From an uncultured Verrucomicrobiota bacterium (GTDB taxonomy: Bacteria; Verrucomicrobiota; Verrucomicrobiia; Limisphaerales; UBA9464), in assembly GCA_903907925.1 (NCBI GenBank), contig CAIVQB010000062.1, positions 1-59,392 of the forward strand: a stretch of 59,392 nucleotides of DNA. Reading direction: 5' to 3'. The position numbers and the translations under genes are program-made. Shown piece by piece: positions 17,357 to 25,137 of this stretch. Each line of letters starts with the position of its first letter. Within the stretch, counting starts at the first letter, position 1. Below the pieces are notes generated by a model that was not told the origin of the DNA, ran no database searches, and worked only from the letters and a program-made list of their open reading frames with translations.

Positions 17357-17556
17357 CACGTGTAGGCAAGGCTCAGTCGCTCGCGAAGTCGGCGATCAAC
17401 CTCTTGCGCATTCGCCTCGGGCCACCGGTCCCGGATGCTTTGGCGCGCAATGTCACAGGAGAACTCATGAAGTTCACACGCCAGAGCGACCCTCTGTTCT
17501 CCGGTCATCTGCCGGTACTTTTCCAGTTGATGTTGAAGGGCGTCGGAGGGCGTCAT
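17356..17556 (-). CDS. Small helical protein resembling Rv0078B-type antitoxins
   Basis: 66 residues, all helical and strongly charged. The central MTGEQRVALACELHEFSCDI and the C-terminal RWPEANAQEVDRRLRERL resemble the Rv0078B-related antitoxin family, often encoded just before a nucleotidyltransferase-fold protein. It is first in the minus-strand gene run. It has one of the few good Shine-Dalgarno sequences in the window (AAGGAGT, six bases before ATG 17556). The pairing with the next gene supports an antitoxin- or adaptor-type role. The family assignment is from memory of its pattern. Confidence 0.65.
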   Translation of the reverse strand: MTPSDALQHQLEKYRQMTGEQRVALACELHEFSCDIARQSIRDRWPEANAQEVDRRLRERLSLAYT

Positions 17557-17644
17557 CGAAGACTCCTTGAATCAACCCGGTCGCCGGTGAGCCTGGGTTT
17601 GGATGATTTGGTTTGCGTCCGCCGGTTCATGGAGATCCTCCGAT

Positions 17645-18811
17645 TCATTTGGCGCCAAAGCAGTACACGAAGCCGTCCTCTGACCCGACGACGACGTACC
17701 CATCCACGACCGCGGGCGAGCTCTGCACGGGCTGGCCGATCTCGTAGTTCCAGAGCTCTTTTCCTTCCGCCAGTGAAACCAGGTACAGCCGGCCGTCATC
17801 GGACCCGACGATGACTTTGCCATCCGCCACCACCGGCGAGCTGTCCACTTTTCCACGGGTTTGGAAGGTCCAGACTCCCGTGCCGTCGGACCGCCGAATG
17901 CAATGGATCCGCTTGTCCCGGCTGCCGACGACCACGAACTCCGGCGTCACCGCCGGCGAGGAAAAATACGGGAACGCCCGATCCTTGTAGGTCCAGGCAA
18001 TCTTGCCTTCTTTCAGATCCACGCAGAGAAACGCGTTCTCATAGTGGCCGACATACAGTTTGCCATCCACCAACGCCCCCGATGCTGCGATGTAGGCGCC
18101 GGCTTCGATTTCCTTGATCTTCTCGCCCTTCGCCAAACCGAGTACGTGGATGATCGCGTCGCAGCCGCCGAATGCTGTCATACCGCCACCCACCGCCGGC
18201 GAGCCGTTGATGTAATTGCCGGTTTCGAAGACCCAGTTGGTCTTTCCCGAAACGGCATCGAAGCTGTAGAGCTTGAAATCGTAGGCGCCGACCAGAATGG
18301 CCCGGGTTTCCGGTCCTCCGGGTTGCACCCAATTGGCGCTGGAAAGGATCTTGTCCTCGACCCCGTGTCGCCATACTTCACGGCCGGTCGCGGCATCGAC
18401 GGCAAAGAAATTCGTGTTGTCGGTCCCGAAATACACCCGGCCGTCGAGCACCAGCGGTGATGATTCGATCATCCCATCGGACGGAAAATTCCAGACCTTG
18501 GTGCCGTCAGCGAGACGGATGCAGAAGAGGTTCGAATCGCCGGAGCCGAAGTAGACCTTGCCGCCGACAATGGCTGGGGAGGATTTGACCGGTCCGCCGG
18601 CCTTGAAGCGCCACTTGAGGACCAGAGACGACGGCAACTTGGCTTCGCTCACCCCGGCGAGCGAAGGCTGCCCGCGAAACATCGGCCAGTCAGCGGCAAG
18701 GGCGGAGTCGGCAGAGGCGGCGACGCACCAGACCAGCAAGAGTGCCGCGATTCGGGACACGAATCCGCGGAAGGCGGCGACGCAGGAGAGGGGCGAAGAC
18801 GACTTCAACAT
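17645..18811 (-). CDS. Exported PQQ-like beta-propeller protein
   Basis: 388 residues with a signal peptide cleaved near ADSALA-ADWP. DWPMFRGQPSLAGVS is the usual beginning of outer PQQ-like propellers. At least seven blades follow, each with an SSPAxxxGxxYFGS-type strand and a DGxxxW turn; the blades end with VQSSPAVVDGYVVVGSEDG near the C-terminus. The fold resembles BamB and PQQ dehydrogenases, but there is no visible dehydrogenase active-site Asp/Glu signature, so it is probably a binding scaffold. It is 88 bp upstream of the 66-aa gene on the same strand and may or may not share its transcript. Confidence 0.85.
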   Translation of the reverse strand: MLKSSSPLSCVAAFRGFVSRIAALLLVWCVAASADSALAADWPMFRGQPSLAGVSEAKLPSSLVLKWRFKAGGPVKSSPAIVGGKVYFGSGDSNLFCIRLADGTKVWNFPSDGMIESSPLVLDGRVYFGTDNTNFFAVDAATGREVWRHGVEDKILSSANWVQPGGPETRAILVGAYDFKLYSFDAVSGKTNWVFETGNYINGSPAVGGGMTAFGGCDAIIHVLGLAKGEKIKEIEAGAYIAASGALVDGKLYVGHYENAFLCVDLKEGKIAWTYKDRAFPYFSSPAVTPEFVVVGSRDKRIHCIRRSDGTGVWTFQTRGKVDSSPVVADGKVIVGSDDGRLYLVSLAEGKELWNYEIGQPVQSSPAVVDGYVVVGSEDGFVYCFGAK

Positions 18812-18899
18812 TCGAGAGGAACATTTCCCAACCTGCGCCCGATGGCAAACGATTTGCTACGGGTACGTATTATTTGACATCGGGCGATGCCGGATGTCG

Positions 18900-20243
18900 T
18901 CAGTCGCCGTCGGGCACGGGCTTCACCGGCCGGGAAGTGCCAACGGCAGCCGGCGGGATGCAGGCGGGCGGACTTGCCGCGGAATCTCCGAGGCTCGGCC
19001 GGAGGATGATCCGTGCCCCACGCTTGTAGGTGAGGTAGCTGTAAAACCATTGCCAGAGCACGGCTACTTTGTTGCGGAATCCCACCAGGAAAAGGAGGTG
19101 CACGACGAGCCAGGCCATCCAGGCGAGGAATCCGGTGATGTGGAGCGGCCCCATCTTGGCCACCGCCGCCGACCGTCCAATCGTCGCCATGCTGCCCTTG
19201 TCCCAATAATCGAACGGAGGCCGGACTGGGTGGCCGGCCAGTTCGTCCTCGATGATGCGGGCGACGTGTTTCGCTTCCTGCATTGCCGCCGGCGACACTC
19301 CCGGAACGACCTGTCCGTCCTTGTCGACGATGAAGCAGGCATCGCCCACCACGAACACTTCCGGGTGTCCCGGGAGACTGAGATCAGGCAGCACCAACAC
19401 CCGGCCCGCCCGATCCACTGGTGCACCGAGTTTTGCCGTGAGGGGTGAGGCCGCCACGCCGGCCGCCCACAGGATGTTCTCGGCTTCGATGCACGAGCCG
19501 TCCGGCAATTCCACCCGGCCGCGGCTGATGTTCTTCACGTGGGTGTTTGTGCGAATTTCCACCCCCATTCGTTCCAACGTCTCGCGGGCGTTCTCGCTGA
19601 GATCCTCGGGAAATTGTCCGAGCAGACGCGGGCTTCCCTCGATCAGGATCACGCGGGCCTGCGCCGGATTGATTCGCCGGAAATCCCGGAGCAACACCTG
19701 CCGCGTCAATTCGCTGAACGCTCCGGCCAATTCCACACCGGTCGGTCCGCCGCCGACCACCACGACGGTCATCAAGCGTCGCCGTTCGTCGAGATCATCG
19801 GTGTTCTCGGCGCGTTCGAAAGCGAAAAGGACTTCCCGGCGGATCCGCTGCGCGTCCTCCAACGATTTCAATCCGGGCGCGAACGGTTCCCATTCGGGAT
19901 GTCCAAAATACGAAGTCCGCCCACCGAGGCCGAAGACCAGATAGTCGTAGTCCTCCGCGCGGCCATCGACGATCACCTGTCGCGTATCCGTCCGGATATC
20001 GGTGATTTCGCCGAGCCGCACCTGGATCTCCGGTCGGTCGTGGAGGATGGCGCGGATCGGTTGGGCGATCTCCGGCGCCGATAACCCGGCCGTGGCCACC
20101 TGATAGAGCAACGGCTGGAACAAATGATGATTCTGGCGGTCGATCAGGAGGATTTGCGCGCCGGGATGGTGAAAGGACTGGCAGAAGGTGAGACCACCGA
20201 AACCGGCTCCGAGAACCACAATGCGAGGGGCGCGTTGTTCCAT
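18900..20243 (-). CDS. ndh: Type II NADH:quinone oxidoreductase
   Basis: 447 residues. Two dinucleotide sites are clear: GAGFGG for FAD near residue 13, and VVVVGGGPTGVELAGA for NADH in the middle. FVVGDACFIVDKDG and SPAAMQEAKHVA form the second FAD/quinone region. Hydrophobic segments near the C-terminus (FLAWMAWLVVHLLFLVGF and beyond) anchor the protein to the inner membrane. It would oxidise NADH and reduce quinone without pumping protons. The about 35 residues after the membrane segment are Pro-rich and probably a lineage tail. It stands alone; the repeat-bearing gap at 20244-20592 lies before its start. Confidence 0.9.
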   Translation of the reverse strand: MEQRAPRIVVLGAGFGGLTFCQSFHHPGAQILLIDRQNHHLFQPLLYQVATAGLSAPEIAQPIRAILHDRPEIQVRLGEITDIRTDTRQVIVDGRAEDYDYLVFGLGGRTSYFGHPEWEPFAPGLKSLEDAQRIRREVLFAFERAENTDDLDERRRLMTVVVVGGGPTGVELAGAFSELTRQVLLRDFRRINPAQARVILIEGSPRLLGQFPEDLSENARETLERMGVEIRTNTHVKNISRGRVELPDGSCIEAENILWAAGVAASPLTAKLGAPVDRAGRVLVLPDLSLPGHPEVFVVGDACFIVDKDGQVVPGVSPAAMQEAKHVARIIEDELAGHPVRPPFDYWDKGSMATIGRSAAVAKMGPLHITGFLAWMAWLVVHLLFLVGFRNKVAVLWQWFYSYLTYKRGARIILRPSLGDSAASPPACIPPAAVGTSRPVKPVPDGD

Positions 20244-20288
20244 GTCTTGGAACGCTCGCTGGTTGGCCGCGGGGCCGCAATGGCGAGT

Positions 20289-20485
20289 TTACCGGAGGTG
20301 AATTCGGAAATGGGACGGCGGGCGGGATTGAAAACGGGAAGACGAGTGGACGGGAAAACGAGTGAGCGAATGGGCGAGTGACGCAGCCATTCCGAGGGCC
20401 AAGGGCCCGCCCCATACCAGCCTTGGGCATCGCCCAAGGTTAGAGTTCCGCCGCCTCGCTCGGAGTCCCGCGTTTACGCGGTCCG
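20289..20485 (+). repeat. Intergenic repeat copy R1
   Basis: Fills most of the 349-bp gap 20244-20592, which holds no gene. The left part is purine-rich (GAAAACGGGAAGACGAG...). The core is a CCGAGGGCC..GGGCCCG block and the perfect palindrome CCTTGGGC-ATC-GCCCAAGG at 20421-20439. It ends with GGAGTCCCGCGTTTACGCGG near 20461-20480. The same parts occur in the same order in R2 (21397-21608), and most in inverted R3 (22270-22500). Confidence 0.75.
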
Positions 20486-20592
20486 GGAGCACGCCACCGC
20501 TCGCGCCGGCGAATGGAGTCCCCGATTCGACCCGGCACCCGAAACCGGTGAATTCCATTGTCCGTTCTCAGCCCTCTTCCTAGCGTCGCCGC

Positions 20593-21357
20593 ATGTCCAC
20601 TTCCACACGCCTCCAGGGCCGAACGGCGCTGGTCACCGGTGCCAGCCGCGGTCTCGGCCGCGCCATCGCTGAAGCTCTCGCCGATGCCGGCGCTGCGGTC
20701 GCACTGGTGGCCCGTGATGCCGAACGACTGGCCACCGTGGCCGAAGGGATCCGTGCCCGCGGAGGTCGAGCCGAAGTCTTCATCGCAAACGTTTCCGACG
20801 AGGCGTCGGTGAAGGGGCTCGCCCGGGAGGTGCAGTCGCGCTTCGGCGATCGGTTGGACATCCTGGTCAACAATGCCGGCATCAACCTCCGCAAGCCGCT
20901 GGTCGACTTCTCCCTCACCGAATGGCGCAGCGTGCTCGACACCAATCTGACCAGCGTGTTCCTCATGTGTCGGGAGTTCGTTCCGCGCATGACCGGGCGG
21001 GGCTACGGACGGATCCTCAACCTGACCTCAATGCTGTCGCACGTCTCGCTCCCGGGTCGGACCGCCTATTCGTCGAGCAAGACCGCGCTGCTGGGATTGA
21101 ATCGCGCGTTGGCTTTGGAACTGGCGCCCGAGGGCATTACGGTGGTGGGGATCAGTCCCGGGGTCTGCGACACCGAAATCAATGCCCCGTTGATGCAGAA
21201 TCCCGAACTGCGGGAACAGTTCCGATCACGGATCCCCGTGGGCCGATTCGGTCAACCGTCGGAGATCGCCGCGCTCGCGGTGCATCTCTGCCTGGAAGAA
21301 TCCGGTTTCATCACCGGGACGGATATCGTCATCGACGGCGGGTGGACGGCGCAGTGA
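20593..21357 (+). CDS. SDR-family oxidoreductase
   Basis: 254 residues, classical short-chain dehydrogenase. NADP-binding TGASRGLG is at 15-22, NNAG at 93-96, and the catalytic Ser-Tyr-Lys are S146, Y159 and K163 (YSSSK). The C-terminus GFITGTDIVIDGGW is standard for FabG-like and sugar-alcohol/gluconate 5-dehydrogenase-like members. The R at position 41 after the second strand suggests preference for NADPH. No fatty-acid synthesis or sugar genes are adjacent, so the substrate is open. It is an isolated gene between two repeat copies. Confidence 0.85.
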   Translation: MSTSTRLQGRTALVTGASRGLGRAIAEALADAGAAVALVARDAERLATVAEGIRARGGRAEVFIANVSDEASVKGLAREVQSRFGDRLDILVNNAGINLRKPLVDFSLTEWRSVLDTNLTSVFLMCREFVPRMTGRGYGRILNLTSMLSHVSLPGRTAYSSSKTALLGLNRALALELAPEGITVVGISPGVCDTEINAPLMQNPELREQFRSRIPVGRFGQPSEIAALAVHLCLEESGFITGTDIVIDGGWTAQ

Positions 21358-21370
21358 GGCGGGTAAGCAA

Positions 21371-21410
21371 GTGGGCAAGTGGGCGAGTGGGCAAGTGGGC
21401 GAGTGGGTCG
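21371..21410 (+). repeat. Five 8-bp tandem units
   Basis: Units alternate GTGGGCAA / GTGGGCGA four times and end with GTGGGTCG, directly after the SDR stop and leading into repeat R2. Similar GTGGGCGAGTG wording occurs in R1 and R3, so these units appear to be the variable edge of the repeat family. Confidence 0.75.
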
Positions 21411-21608
21411 GTTTTTGAGGTGCAATGACGAGTCGCATAGGTCGTTCTGGAAAACGGGAAGATGGGAAAACGGGTGGGAGTTGACCCATAAACACGGTAA
21501 GTTCATCGACCGCTCCGAGGGCCAGAGGCCCGCACCATACCAGCCTTGGGCATCGCCCAAGGTTCGGGTTCCCTCGCCCCGTCCGGAGTCCCACGTTCAC
21601 GCGGTCCG
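21397..21608 (+). repeat. Intergenic repeat copy R2
   Basis: Same order of parts as R1: GGGCGAGTG edge, TGCAATGACGAGTC, GAAAACGGGAAGATGGGAAA, CTCCGAGGGCCAGAGGCCCG, CCATACCAG, the palindrome CCTTGGGC-ATC-GCCCAAGG (21544-21562), and GGAGTCCCACGTTCACGCGG near 21580-21599. It is in inverted orientation to R3, so the pair brackets about 650 bp. Confidence 0.8.
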
Positions 21609-21762
21609 TGAGCCCGCCGACCCTCGCGAATCCGGGAAGATATTCGGGCCAGTCGGCGAGCAATCCCGAACGCCGAAAATCGGATTCGTGCCCAACCTTC
21701 CGAGTCGGACGGCTTCGGTTCCACCCGAGCCCCATCTTCGTCTTTGTTGGGGGCGAAAATAG

Positions 21763-21889
21763 CCCAGGCGTTCACGCCTGGGTCGGATGCACATCGGTGA
21801 ATTCAAGTCCCGCCAGGGACGGCAGAGTCTGTCGTCCCTGACGGGACTTGCGCCGTTTTGCTCGCCAAACCCCGGTCTGAAGCCCGGGG
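21763..21889. repeat. Array of three hairpins in non-coding DNA
   Basis: Three stem-loops follow one another: CCCAGGCG/CGCCTGGG at 21763-21782; a long stem of about 20 bp at 21805-21849 (AAGTCCCGCCAGGGACG pairing with CGTCCCTGACGGGACTT, two non-Watson-Crick positions); and CCCCGG/CCGGGG at 21870-21889. The rest of 21609-21995 has no convincing gene. The array looks like a second class of palindromic intergenic repeat, possibly transcribed. Confidence 0.65.
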
Positions 21890-21995
21890 CTATTGTCTCA
21901 AATGCAACGGATCGTACGGTTGCACTTTGATAGCCCTTTTGGTAGTGAGCGCCCGTCGCGAAAAACATGTAGTCGCCCCTTCCATTCGCACCGAA

Positions 21996-22262
21996 GTGAA
22001 GCGCTTGCCCGTCATTCTCGCAGTTTGTGTCCCGTTGGTTATCGCAGTCGCGGTCTTGCGTTTCCTGTTTGGCGAGGTGTTTTCCGTTGCAACCCGCGCT
22101 CAGTTGTCACGGGGCATGACTACAAACGAAGTTCTGGGGGGTCTCGGACCACCGAACGAGGTTTCCGGCGACCATTGGGTCTATACGAAGACGTTGATGT
22201 ACAACGTTGGAATTGTCTCTTTCGACCCATCCGGCCATTTGACCTCCGCGGTCAATGACTGA
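21996..22262 (+). CDS. Small membrane-anchored protein, BamE/SmpA-like
   Basis: 88 residues from GTG 21996. A transmembrane helix (about residues 4-25, LPVILAVCVPLVIAVAVLRF) is followed by a domain with LSRGMTTNEVLGGLGPPNEV, the pattern of BamE/SmpA-fold lipoproteins and related inhibitor-like domains (a helix, then a G-x-P-turn and W-x-Y strand: DHWVYTK). The frame is open back to ATG 21858, but that would translate through a hairpin repeat. Starts GTG 21945 and ATG 21858 are therefore considered less likely. The inverted repeats R2 and R3 bracket the gene. Function is unknown. Confidence 0.5.
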   Translation: MKRLPVILAVCVPLVIAVAVLRFLFGEVFSVATRAQLSRGMTTNEVLGGLGPPNEVSGDHWVYTKTLMYNVGIVSFDPSGHLTSAVND

Positions 22263-22269
22263 AGGAATG

Positions 22270-22500
22270 GCTCGCCCCTTCAGGGCTTGAGACATCGAGA
22301 TCACGAACCTTGGGCGATGCCCAAGGCTGGTATGGGACGGACCTTTGGCCCTCGGAGCAGGCGTTGAACTGACTTGGGTTCGCCGGTCCACTCCCGTCCC
22401 ACCCGTTTTCTCGTCCTCCCGTCTTCCAGGACGACCCAGGTGATTCGTCATCGCAGCCCAAAAATACCAACGGACTCACTCACTCGCCCACTCCCCCTAA
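22270..22500 (-). repeat. Intergenic repeat copy R3 (inverted)
   Basis: Read on the minus strand it has the same parts as R2: GGGCGAGTG edge, CTGCGATGACGAATC, GTCGTCCTGGAAGACGGGAG, CTCCGAGGGCCAAAGGTCCG, and the palindrome at 22308-22326. It then continues into AGCCCTGAAGGGGCGAGCC, absent from R1 and R2. It fills the gap between the small membrane-protein gene and the convergent dehydrogenase-subunit gene and probably terminates transcription. Confidence 0.75.
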
Positions 22501-23198
22501 ACCAAACCCAACTTCTCCAACACCTCCCTCGGCGGATCAGGGAACCGCGTCAGGGGCATGTTGCCGATGAAGCCGATGTCTTTCATCCCGGCCGGAGTGG
22601 TGTAGAAACCGGTCAGGGTCAGGTCGCGGAAGGTGGTGAAGAAACTCGCGGGTTTGGCAGCCTCGGTCTTGTCTTTTTCCGCGGAGGCGAGGGTGTCGAC
22701 GAGGGTTGTTTTCTGCGCGGCTTCCAGTCCGGCGAAGGATCCGTTGAAACGTTTCTTGGAATCGGCGTCGAGCGAGGCGAGGCCGTTGAGAATGATCTCC
22801 CGATCCCGGAGCTGATTCGGATAGGGCGCGCTGATCCATTCGTCGATGAAGTCGGGCACACCGACACTGCTCGCGGACGGCGAACGATCGTCGGCCGGGA
22901 GAACAACATCACACAAGGCACTCACCGTCAGACGTTGATCCGCACTGAGCGTCAGCGGCCAGAGATCGCCGGGTTTGTAGGTGTGATTGAGCAGGGGATC
23001 GGTCCCGTACGGTTTGGCAGTGACGGGCGCGGCACTGTCGGCGGCGGAGAGCGAGTTGGGCATCAGGGCGAGCGTGGCGCTGGCGGTCATCACCCATTGA
23101 AGCGCCTCGCGACGGCTGATCCGTGGAATTTCGGCCGAAACAGCGGGAGGAGTGGAAGTGGGAGTCATGGCGGGAATGGCGTGCGGTTCGGTGTTCAC
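22497..23198 (-). CDS. Gluconate 2-dehydrogenase subunit 3-like Tat-exported protein
   Basis: 233 residues. A twin-arginine signal is present: SRREALQW at residues 28-35 followed by the hydrophobic stretch VMTASATLALMP. The mature part (LSADQRLTVSALCDVVLPADD, VPDFIDEW, GFYTTPAGMKDIGF) matches the small subunit of membrane-associated GMC dehydrogenases, which helps fold and export the flavin subunit. The start overlaps the GMC gene stop by ATGA, so it is made together with that partner. No cytochrome c subunit follows. Confidence 0.85.
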   Translation of the reverse strand: MNTEPHAIPAMTPTSTPPAVSAEIPRISRREALQWVMTASATLALMPNSLSAADSAAPVTAKPYGTDPLLNHTYKPGDLWPLTLSADQRLTVSALCDVVLPADDRSPSASSVGVPDFIDEWISAPYPNQLRDREIILNGLASLDADSKKRFNGSFAGLEAAQKTTLVDTLASAEKDKTEAAKPASFFTTFRDLTLTGFYTTPAGMKDIGFIGNMPLTRFPDPPREVLEKLGLV

Positions 23199-25048
23199 AG
23201 GTTGCCTCGTTTCATTTCGGCCAGGACGTGATCACACGTGCGCCAGGCCAGGGCCATGATGGAGAGGGTCGGGTTCTTGTCGGCGTTGCTGACGAACGGA
23301 CCGCCGTCGGTCACGAACAGGTTCTTCACGTCCCAGGCCCGGCAATACGGATTCAACACCGTTGTCTTGGCATCCGCACCCATGCAGGTGGTGCCGACCT
23401 CGTGGATGATGCCGCCGCCGGGATAAATCGCCTTGTTGCCGTCGGTCTGCGGCGTGCCCAACACCCGGCCGCCCATCGCGGAAATGATGTCCTTGAAGGT
23501 CTGATGCATGTGGGCGGCCTGTTTGACCTCGTGTTCGCTCCACTGGAAACGGAAGCGCAGCACCGGGATGCCCCAGGCGTCCTTGCGTTCGGGGTCCACC
23601 TCGCAATAGCTGTTGTCATTCGGAATCATTTCACCGCGACCCGCGAGGTGAATGGTCGATCCGTAGTAGCGGCGCGCGTCGGCCTTCAGTTGACGCCCAT
23701 AGCTGCCGGGTGCCACTGAATCCATGAAGGTGAAACTGCCGGCACCGGGCATTTGGCGGCCGGCACCGATCTCGATGTGATAACCGCGGGCGAAGCCGAG
23801 CTTCCCGGCGAGCTGTTCCTTGTAGAGCCACCAGGGGACGTAGCTGTGCATCGATCCACCGGCACCTTCGTCATTGAACACCGGAAGGTTTTCCAACGCC
23901 GGAATCTGGCCGTTCAAACCGGCACCGACGGTGTCCATCAGGTAGCGGCCCACCTTGCCGGATGAGTTCGCGATGCCGTTGGGGAAGCGTTCGGTCTTCG
24001 AATTCAGAAGAATGCGGGCTGATTCGCATCCGCTGGCCGCGAGAATGATCACCCGGGCCTTCACGTGGACGTCCTGACGGGTCTTTTTGTCCACGTAATG
24101 GACACCGGTCGCCTTTCCGTTTTCATCCACGCTCACCGCGCGGACCATGGCATCGGTCACGACGTCGAGATTGCCGCTGGCGAGCGCCGGGGGCAGGTGA
24201 ACGGTGGTGGATTGGTAATTCGCCTTGATGTTGCATCCGCGTCCGCACGGGGTGGACCAGAAGCAGGCCTGCCGCTTGTTCATTTCCTCGGCCGAAATCC
24301 GCTGCGCCTCCGGATGATCTGGATGCAGGTTCGCCGCGACCTTTCTCGCATTGAGCCGGCGCGAAAGGATCGCCATGTGGGAGGGAATGACCGGAACGCC
24401 GAGCTTGGCGGCGTGTTTCTTGATCAGCAGTTCCGGAACCCGTGCCCGCGGCGGGGTGAGCAGGGTGCCGTTCGGCGAATTCGGGGTGTTTTCGAGACCT
24501 TCATTGGTACCCCAGACACCGATCAACGATTCCACCTTGTCGTAATAGGGTGCCAACTCCTCGTATTGGAAGGGCCAGTCGAGTCCGAGACCATCGCGAC
24601 TCTTGGGTTTGAAATCGTAGGGCCCCATGCGCAGAGCGATGCGTCCCCAATGATTGGTGCGACCGCCGAGCATGCGTGGGCGCCACCAGATCCATTCCTG
24701 TTTCGTGCCGAAGGCGACGTAATCCTTTGCCTCATGAAACGTGTCGGCGGGCTTGTCACTGCGCCGGGTCATGTAGGGTTCGCCGGGATTGGTCCATCCG
24801 CCGTCGACCGTGGCATCGTGGAATCCAAAATGTTTGTCGGGGGTGGAAGCGGCGCGGAGCGGGGCCTGGGCCGGCGTTTGGAACATGGCCGGTTCCTTGA
24901 TCGGGTCGTAATTCCGACCGGCTTCCAGCATCAGCACCTTCACACCGGCGAGGGCCAGGACGTAGGCGCTGGTTCCGCCGCCGGCACCGGATCCGACGAT
25001 GATGACGTCGTACTGGGTCTGGGTTTTGGAGCTGGTGACGAAGGGCAT
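23195..25048 (-). CDS. GMC-family oxidoreductase (sugar/alcohol dehydrogenase flavin subunit)
   Basis: 617 residues. FAD site GSGAGGG at 19-25 and LEAG at 41-44. The N-terminal GMC block is LGGRTNHWGRIALR; the C-terminal substrate domain ends with GTTCMGADAKTTVLNP, LFVTDGGPFVSNADKNPTLSIMALA, which carries the His/Asn-equivalent catalytic region of this branch. The branch acts on sugars such as gluconate, sorbitol or glucoside 3-OH and passes electrons to the respiratory chain. ATG 25048 was chosen; the upstream 40 residues lack family similarity. It probably crosses the membrane folded, with the Tat-bearing small subunit. Divergent from the dienelactone hydrolase gene, with about 90 bp between starts. 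Confidence 0.87.
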   Translation of the reverse strand: MPFVTSSKTQTQYDVIIVGSGAGGGTSAYVLALAGVKVLMLEAGRNYDPIKEPAMFQTPAQAPLRAASTPDKHFGFHDATVDGGWTNPGEPYMTRRSDKPADTFHEAKDYVAFGTKQEWIWWRPRMLGGRTNHWGRIALRMGPYDFKPKSRDGLGLDWPFQYEELAPYYDKVESLIGVWGTNEGLENTPNSPNGTLLTPPRARVPELLIKKHAAKLGVPVIPSHMAILSRRLNARKVAANLHPDHPEAQRISAEEMNKRQACFWSTPCGRGCNIKANYQSTTVHLPPALASGNLDVVTDAMVRAVSVDENGKATGVHYVDKKTRQDVHVKARVIILAASGCESARILLNSKTERFPNGIANSSGKVGRYLMDTVGAGLNGQIPALENLPVFNDEGAGGSMHSYVPWWLYKEQLAGKLGFARGYHIEIGAGRQMPGAGSFTFMDSVAPGSYGRQLKADARRYYGSTIHLAGRGEMIPNDNSYCEVDPERKDAWGIPVLRFRFQWSEHEVKQAAHMHQTFKDIISAMGGRVLGTPQTDGNKAIYPGGGIIHEVGTTCMGADAKTTVLNPYCRAWDVKNLFVTDGGPFVSNADKNPTLSIMALAWRTCDHVLAEMKRGNL

Positions 25049-25137
25049 GTCGAAACCATGAACAGGGGTGGGCCACAGTTCAAGCCGTCGTCCGTCCGGG
25101 CATTGCAGGTTGAGGTTTTGGGTGTAGCGTCGCCGCC

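Noticed and set aside
18877-18899. GACATC...GATGTC hairpin after the ndh gene
   Set aside because: Short stem with a long loop; could be chance.
21371-21410. Possible CRISPR-like repeat array
   Set aside because: Units are 8 bp with no spacers; a simple tandem repeat at the edge of R2.
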